Of a DNA stretch of 64,000 nucleotides, positions 58,677-64,000 are shown piece after piece. This stretch comes from Saccharina japonica (taxonomy: Eukaryota; Sar; Phaeophyceae; Laminariales; Laminariaceae). A program made the position numbers and the translations under genes. The DNA is taken from positions 187,792 to 251,791 of the forward strand of contig MEHQ01000164.1 in NCBI GenBank assembly GCA_008828725.1. Reading direction: 5' to 3'. Within the stretch, counting starts at the first letter, position 1. Each line of letters opens with the position of its first letter. The notes under the pieces are model-generated. The model searched no databases. It was given only the letters and a program-made list of their open reading frames with translations, and was not told where the DNA came from.

Positions 58677-59764
58677 GCGGGGACAGTCACGCACTGTTAT
58701 ACGCTAGTAAGAAGACGGCAGATAGAGTCTTCTCTTCGTCAAGACACAAAAAAACACAGCATGCGTCTGTTTTTTCAAGCTACAGGTAACCCAAATAGGT
58801 TTCGTATCCGTGGCCCAAACACAAGCGCAATACAAGCGGAATACTTGGTCGCCTACATCCTGCAGGTCCTGGGGCTCTGCGATCAAGCACATGTAAAAAA
58901 CGCGAACGATGACGACGGTGTTAGGTCTTCGCTTGCGCCATGGTAGAGGGAAACCAGACGAGGGAAGAGGAGGGCTCCATCGATAGTGGGCGAGAGAACG
59001 GGCCGCACAGACATCCTCCAGTGGACTGTAGACGGTTTCTTTCGTTCAAGGCGGGATTAGAGGGAAGGGGGTGTATGACAGACATCAATCAATTAAAGAG
59101 GAACTACGTACGGCGCACCGATTAAACGTCGAGGGTTTCGGGGAGTATGACAATTCTTGGAAGGTAGAAAACTGAGGTCGTTGAGTTTTTGGTTGTGGAT
59201 GGTCAAACTATTTGCCTCTTTGGTATTTGAAATGTTTGTGTTTTGTTGGGATGTTATTAAGGATGTCAATTAATTATGAACGATGTAATCGAGTATTTTT
59301 TTTCCTATGAAGTTGAAGACCATTCCATCCGGAAAGCTGTGCGTGTTGATTGCCAGAATTACGCATGAATAAAGCCTATAAATAGCTTAACATTTTTGGT
59401 TTTAGTCTGGATATTGGATGAGTTTGGTGTTTTTACAACATGGGGGCTAAGGGTGCGCGCGGATCTGAATCCCAGACACCCCACTACCGCCCCCCCCATA
59501 TTGGAGGGGAAAGCCGGACCGTTGTGATCCCAGGAAACAATAAGGCAATTATTTAGTATTTTAATAATCCCCCCCCCACCCCTCCTCCCCCTGCCCCCCC
59601 CCACCAGTGAAAACAAAATAGGGGGTGTCTATAAAACCAAGTGAAACAAAAGGAACCAAAAACAAAAATTTGCTTATTTCGTCCTATGATCACAGCGATC
59701 CGGTTCGATTTTCATTCTGACTTTCCTAAGAGTGAGAGGTCGTATTTTTTTTTTGTCGCATACC
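58677..59764. other. Intergenic, nothing secure
   Basis: C and G tracts near 59490-59600 and a GGATGAGTTTGGTGTT phrase at about 59417 shared with 2300-2330. No gene supported. Confidence 0.4.
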
Positions 59765-60360
59765 CGTGGGGGGGCAGCTGTTTTGTTGTACAGTAGGTGT
59801 TTAGATTTATGTCGTTAGAGTGATTGTACTACTACTTGTGGCGTCACGGCAAGATGCTTCAAGTGTTGGATAATGGTGCACCTACTCTAAAGCGGCATAT
59901 ACACTATTTTGACGATGTGCCGCGGTTAGGGAAGCTGTCGGACATAGCCATTGAGTGCAGCCCTGCAAATGCCTGATGCGTATATTTGTCGGATTAGTTC
60001 GAGGTGTGTGACTGCGACACATATACGGAGATCGCGCCGGGATTATGTTCCACCGGATGTATATATATACTATATATACGAAGTATATGTATATGCAAAA
60101 ACGGATGTGTGTGGCTTGCTTTGGATGGTCTCAGGGTATAGGGGAACAGAGGCGTCCCAGTTCTCACTCAATCTTCTCTATGGAATTTGGATAGGATAAT
60201 CGGTAAGAGGTCTCCCAGCTTTCACTCAATCCACTATATGAAATTTAAGGATCATATAATATTTGATGTTGCTCTCTCTTTCCACCGCCTTACGCCACCT
60301 TGGCTCTGCACCCACCGCTCTTCGTGGGTAAGGCGATGTGCCAAGCACCGGTGCACCTAG
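59765..60360 (+). repeat. Dispersed repeat, copy 2
   Basis: Diverged second copy of 2300-2800: GTGTTGGATAATGGTGCACC, CGGTTAGGGAAGCTGTC and, at the end, GCCACCTTGGCTCTGCACCC and GTGCCAAGCACC. Interrupted by an AT-dinucleotide stretch near 60060-60095. Confidence 0.5.
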
Positions 60361-60364
60361 ATGA

Positions 60365-60430
60365 TGAAATATTGAGCTCCTCACTTGAGGAACTCAGAAA
60401 ATAAGACACCACCTCTATTACGTAGGGCTT
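60365..60430 (-). mobile_element. MITE fragment
   Basis: TTGAGCTCCTCACTTGAGG, then CTCAGAAAATA and CACCTCTATTACGTAGGGC. This is the end piece of an inverted MITE of the GTGCTACGATAGAGGTGC subfamily. Confidence 0.45.
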
Positions 60431-60493
60431 TGCACCTGAGTTCGGAGTAGGCCGCTTACACCTTCACGAATATCCTCCCTATATATGTATGTA

Positions 60494-60669
60494 CAGCAGT
60501 ACAGGACACCTAACCAGAAACAGGATATCTGGTCCTGGCTTGATTTATTCTTTGAGAGAGGGTGCTTTCGACAGTAATATCAAGATAACGCCTCCCGGAT
60601 TAATTATTTTCCTCTCAATATCATCCCGGCTTTCTTATTAGCCTGTTTCTTAGTAGGTGTCCTGTCCTG
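60494..60669. mobile_element. MITE with ACAGGACACCTAA terminal repeats
   Basis: 176 bp, bounded by TA on both sides (60492-60493 and 60670-60671). The left end CAGCAGTACAGGACACCTAA and right end TAGGTGTCCTGTCCTG are inverted repeats extending into AGAAACAGG. The same ends are found on the 3.0 kb element directly to its right, so it is probably a deletion derivative of that family. Confidence 0.7.
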
Positions 60670-61235
60670 TACAGTACAGGAAAATTAATCAGAAACAGGC
60701 TAATATGGAAGCCAGGCTGACATGTTCCAAAAAATAAGAAAGACGCGAGGCTGGGCCTCCGCTGCAAAATAAGAAAGGCCTATTACCCCCTGTGAGGAAT
60801 CCCCGACGCCTTCGGAGAACCCTGCTGCCTGCCTCTGGTGGTCGCGAGTAACATATTTCAGGTTTTCAGCGACCATAGGTGTTTCGAGTTTGACCCGCTA
60901 CAGCGTTACAGCAGTGTGTACTCGTAGATTTGTCATTTTTTAAATGGATTTTGTTTTTGGCCGTTTCATATTTTCCGATTTATTTCACCCCACAAAAACG
61001 TTCGTTGTGACGCGGACACCCGAAACAAGTGTACTGGGTGTATGTTTTCCAACATCTCCGCGGAGGAGAGAGAAGAGACGGGAAGAGCAGCCTGTAGGAC
61101 TGCAGCAGACCCAGGACAGAGATTTTGCGGCCCTCATTTTGCCAATGATGGCGTTCACGGCCAGACTCAAATCGCTCTCCACATTGGGTGAATTGAGACA
61201 CAAGGAGAGCCTTGAATGCGCAGCAGTTCGATGAG

Positions 61236-62430
61236 CTAATAGAACCGCGCGCGAAGGCGGTGTTTCTGCCGAAACGTTTTCCGTCCTTGACACGCTGTTG
61301 GGTCTACGATGTGACGGCTCCCTCAACGAACAGGAGTACAACAGCGAGCTTGGGGAGCTTCTTCGTTTAATTCGACCATTACGATCGGACGCGAGTGCTC
61401 GACAAGTAAGTGCATCCATGCAAAGGCCGCAGCCTTCGGCGAGTCTTACAGCGTCGAAAGTTGGCAGAACCCAAGCACGTGCGACTACTGCAACCGGTGG
61501 GTTGAAAAACCGTTCAAGGCCACCATCACAGGTGGTTCTGGCGTGAAGCCCACGGAGACGTCCATCCTTTTTGCTGACAGTCTGCACGGGCAGTAGACAG
61601 AAGAGTTATAGAAACAAACTCAGAGAGGAATGCAACACTCTGCTTTGGCTGCTGCCATCAGAGTACACGGATGAGGTGCAGCCGTTCGATGCAGGATACG
61701 GAAGGCTGGTCAATTTGGGTGCTGGGAAGGCTGTCGAGGCATGGTTGGAGAAGGATGACAACGTGGAAACGTGGGACACCAACAAGCTGTCTGCCTCCGA
61801 CCGTGGGGTTTTGCTGGCACACTGGGTGGGTGAAGCCGTCGGAAAATTCGGTTCGTACCAGCTGCAATGTAGACGCCTGTTTGAAAAGACTGGGCTTGTG
61901 ATGACAGCAGACGGCACCGACGATAACCTCATCAACCTCGAAGGCTTAGACGGGCCGTACACGTTCACTGGCGCCAATGCCGGCAAGGAACTCCCGGATG
62001 ACGTGCAGCCGACTACTCCAGCGGACGAAGACCATCCCGAAGGGTCGAGCGACGAGGAAGGCGAGAACAAAACGGAGGATGACAACACCGGGCGACTTCG
62101 TGGATCGGACGTTGCTTGACGATGATTATGACCTCGGCGCTGATGAAACAACAACTGCTTCATGAATGCCCACCGGGTTATGCCTTTGTCCGCTCACCTC
62201 CTCCGGCCCTCGATGCATCACTCGTGAAGCAGAACATGATGCCTTGCCGGGTGCTAGGGGTTTCATCACTCGACTGGCACAGGTCCGGTAGCGCCAATAG
62301 TACGACTATGGGGTGTCAATCGAGCAAACCGGCACGACGCTCACTATGAGGCTTCCACTCGGGAAGTATATTGCTGTTGGCGAGGCCGCAGTATACGTTT
62401 TGTGGGTGCTACTGGGTGAGGCTATTTCGC
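61236..62430 (+). pseudogene. Broken DDE transposase (pogo/DDE_1-like)
   Basis: Coding-like pieces lie in different frames. A stretch near 61411-61593 reads WVEKPFKATITGG and ILFADSLHGQ, with an aspartate fitting a catalytic position, and is closed by TAG at 61594. The next frame (to 62119) continues LREECNTLLWLLPSEYTD, QPFDAGYGR, KLSASDRGVLLAHWVG and KTGLVMTADG, matching the C-terminal half of DDE_1-type transposases (LPPNCTD...QPLDVG). An acidic linker follows, then CPPGYAFVRSPPP in a third frame (62116-62349), and LPLGKYIAVGEAAVYVLWVL in a fourth piece. Frame changes and stops show it is not functional. No helix-turn-helix DNA-binding domain was recognised upstream. Confidence 0.62.
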
Positions 62431-62576
62431 TTTCAATAATTATTCAACGTGAGCTACTGGCGCCACCGCAGGAAGCGGGCAACAGCGATATCGACCGGGG
62501 CGGCCGCCCAGGGCGTTGCAAGGCGGACAATGATAACGAGGGGGGTAATGGCAGCGAGGAAAGGAGACAGGAATGT

Positions 62577-63117
62577 AGAGGGGGGGGGGGTACTTCATTA
62601 TTCATGCATGGCAGTAGTCGTATGACCATAGACCCCCGCATCCCTACAATGCCGGGACGGAGCATGTCGGGTTTTTACCGACCAGGCAGACATTGCTAGC
62701 ACCAAGCGCGAAGCGCCGTGAGGTGTTGGGCGAGTCCCATGAAGGGTGAGCTGCATCCTACTAAGAACCGCTTGTCAGGCGGACTTGCATATGGATGAAC
62801 AGCTTCAATGAGTTAATTTAATGTCTGGTGTGGCTACTTCCTGAGACAGCAATGGGAGCACTATATATCTGCCTCATGGATGCCTTACCATATCACACTA
62901 CGTGATACGATCATTCCCCTTGTGCGGAGCAAAGGTTCTCCACCCCGCACAAATGATCTAACTCGACGACCGGCCTGGGTAACCGCAAAAAAAAACAAGA
63001 AAAAAAGCGGTACCCTGGTTGTCTAGCTCACGCAGTGAGAGGCATGTTTTACAGCGTCGTCGCCAGGCGACGCCAACCCAACCCATAAAAATATAATGGT
63101 AGAGGGGGAGGGGGGTT
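62577..63117 (-). mobile_element. Dispersed repeat edged by C tracts, copy 2 (inverted)
   Basis: Reverse complement of 8282-8837 along its full length, with substitutions and small indels, including the GGTTGGGTTGGCGTCG start and the CATTGTAGGGATGCG end. It lies inside the 3.0 kb transposon, so it inserted after that element or belongs to it. Confidence 0.65.
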
Positions 63118-63681
63118 TACAGCGAAAACAAGCGGTTTAGAAAAGGCCGGCAGCAGCAGTGGTAGTGAGTGGGAGGAAGGGGCAGGAGCGGATAGAGAGC
63201 GTCAGGGGAGTGACGACGAGGAAGGGAAAGAGGAATCGGGTGTGCGCGGTGTAGATGTCGACAGCGATGATGGTGGTTCCGTAGAGAGAAGCTTTCCAAA
63301 AGCGAGGAAGAGGGTGAAGGCGGGAAAGAGATTTCTGACCACTATACCGGAACTAATTATGCATCCAAGGAGAAGAGGCGAAAACGAAAACGGAAACGTT
63401 CTAACTCCGTTGCCGAGCACGTTTCCTCGGCGTCAATATCCCCAGTAAGAGTACACGCCGAAGAGTGCGAACGCCGAACGTGCGCATGCGCAATCGGTTA
63501 GGGGCGAGCGGTCAATGGCGGTATTAGCATGAGGTATACCAAATAAGAAAACAGCCCGATTTTCGATTTCTGCCTGGCAAAATAAGAAAGAGGCTCAATA
63601 AGAAAGAGGCTCATAAATTGACAAAAATAGGAAATCCAGGCTGAGCCCGTATTCCTGTTTCTTATTAGGTGTCCTGTACTG

Positions 63682-64000
63682 TATATGATTGGTTGCGTTG
63701 GGTTCTTCTTGTATCCAACAACGAAACTGCTACCACCGGTCGGATCCGAACCAAACGCTGCAATGAGCTAACTGACACAGGTTTTAGGCAAAAAATGTCC
63801 CTTTCGACGACAACAACTGCCACGACCCAATCCTACGCTGCTGCTACCGCTTTCAAGCAAAGATGTCAGGAGACGGCACTTTGACCCCTTGACTGACGGC
63901 AATTTGTCTTTTTTTATCCTTGACTGACGCCAAACGATTAGGTTTTAGTGTAGAACACTCGGATCCACACGCTTGACCGATGCCCGTTTTCCCTTGACTG
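63682..64000. other. Right edge of window with a short direct repeat
   Basis: CCTTGACTGACG-type phrases recur at about 63886, 63921, 63972 and 63992 and run off the window, so this may be the start of a tandem array. No gene supported. Confidence 0.4.

Larger units (their letters stand above)
60672..63681 (+). mobile_element. Tc1/mariner-pogo-like DNA transposon, about 3.0 kb, decayed
   Basis: Bounded by TA dinucleotides (60670-60671 and 63682-63683), the target duplication typical of this superfamily. The left end reads CAGTACAGG...AATCAGAAACAGGC and the right end CCTGTTTCTTATTAGGTGTC then CTGTACTG; they pair as imperfect inverted repeats reaching into CCAGGCTGA. AATAAGAAAG motifs repeat just inside both ends, possibly transposase sites. 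It contains a broken DDE transposase (61236-62430), a nested C-tract-edged repeat (62577-63117) and an acidic/basic coding-like stretch (63160-63449) that may be a detached tail of a protein. Confidence 0.68.

Noticed and set aside
60985..61587. 200-codon antisense frame
   Set aside because: Lies opposite transposase-related sequence on the + strand and has no motif of its own.
61606..62163. 185-codon antisense frame
   Set aside because: Mirror of the + strand frame that carries recognisable DDE transposase motifs.
1..64000. CRISPR array, bacterial operon or integrated virus
   Set aside because: No regular direct repeats with unique spacers, no closely packed genes, and no capsid, polymerase or integrase-like viral frames were recognised.

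Overview
The window is eukaryotic nuclear DNA. It is gene-poor, intron-rich and heavily loaded with repeats. Long introns (0.7-3.1 kb) with GT...AG ends, very short exons, and a cysteine-rich multi-pass membrane protein of a type expanded in stramenopiles suggest a heterokont alga, most likely a brown alga of the Ectocarpales/Laminariales type. That assignment is an inference from gene style, not from a marker gene. No rRNA, no convincing functional tRNA, no bacterial or organellar genes and no CRISPR array were seen.

Three protein-coding genes can be supported, all on the + strand. The first (11804-15074) is the 3' part of a gene for a membrane protein with a cysteine-rich extracellular stretch followed by about nine membrane segments; its 5' exons were not found and repeats lie upstream. 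The second and third (20304-30842 and 37901-50008) are tandem paralogues of a Golgi-type GT31 (Fringe/DUF604-like) glycosyltransferase. Each has seven coding exons with identical boundaries, every intron is phase 0, and the proteins are about 410 and 405 residues long. They carry the DDD metal-binding motif in exon 3 and a YGGSG...YDTD block in exon 5. Probably the two enzymes elongate or branch cell-wall or glycoprotein glycans in the secretory pathway, but no acceptor can be read from the sequence.

Most of the rest is repeats. From left to right: tandem arrays (1-2.3 kb); a foldback-like element with about 1.25 kb inverted arms (3998-7188); a palindrome field built on GTACTCCGAGTAC (7.2-7.76 kb); a dispersed repeat of about 545 bp edged by C tracts (8282-8837, second inverted copy at 62577-63117); a compound repeat with a large inverted repeat (9.4-11.4 kb); a field of CATG-centred palindromes of TCCCATGGGA type between the two GT31 genes (33.35-35.47 kb); an LTR-like direct repeat pair (35.75-36.63 kb); a TTCCATGGAA field (52.3-53.65 kb) split by a MITE; and, at the right end, a MITE and a 3.0 kb Tc1/mariner-pogo-like transposon placed back to back on a shared TA with a decayed transposase. 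Two related MITE subfamilies of about 240-390 bp recur across the window, several inside the introns of the GT31 genes.

The most notable observations are the tandem GT31 pair with diverged N-termini, the fields of short CATG-centred palindromes, and the back-to-back MITE/transposon arrangement.
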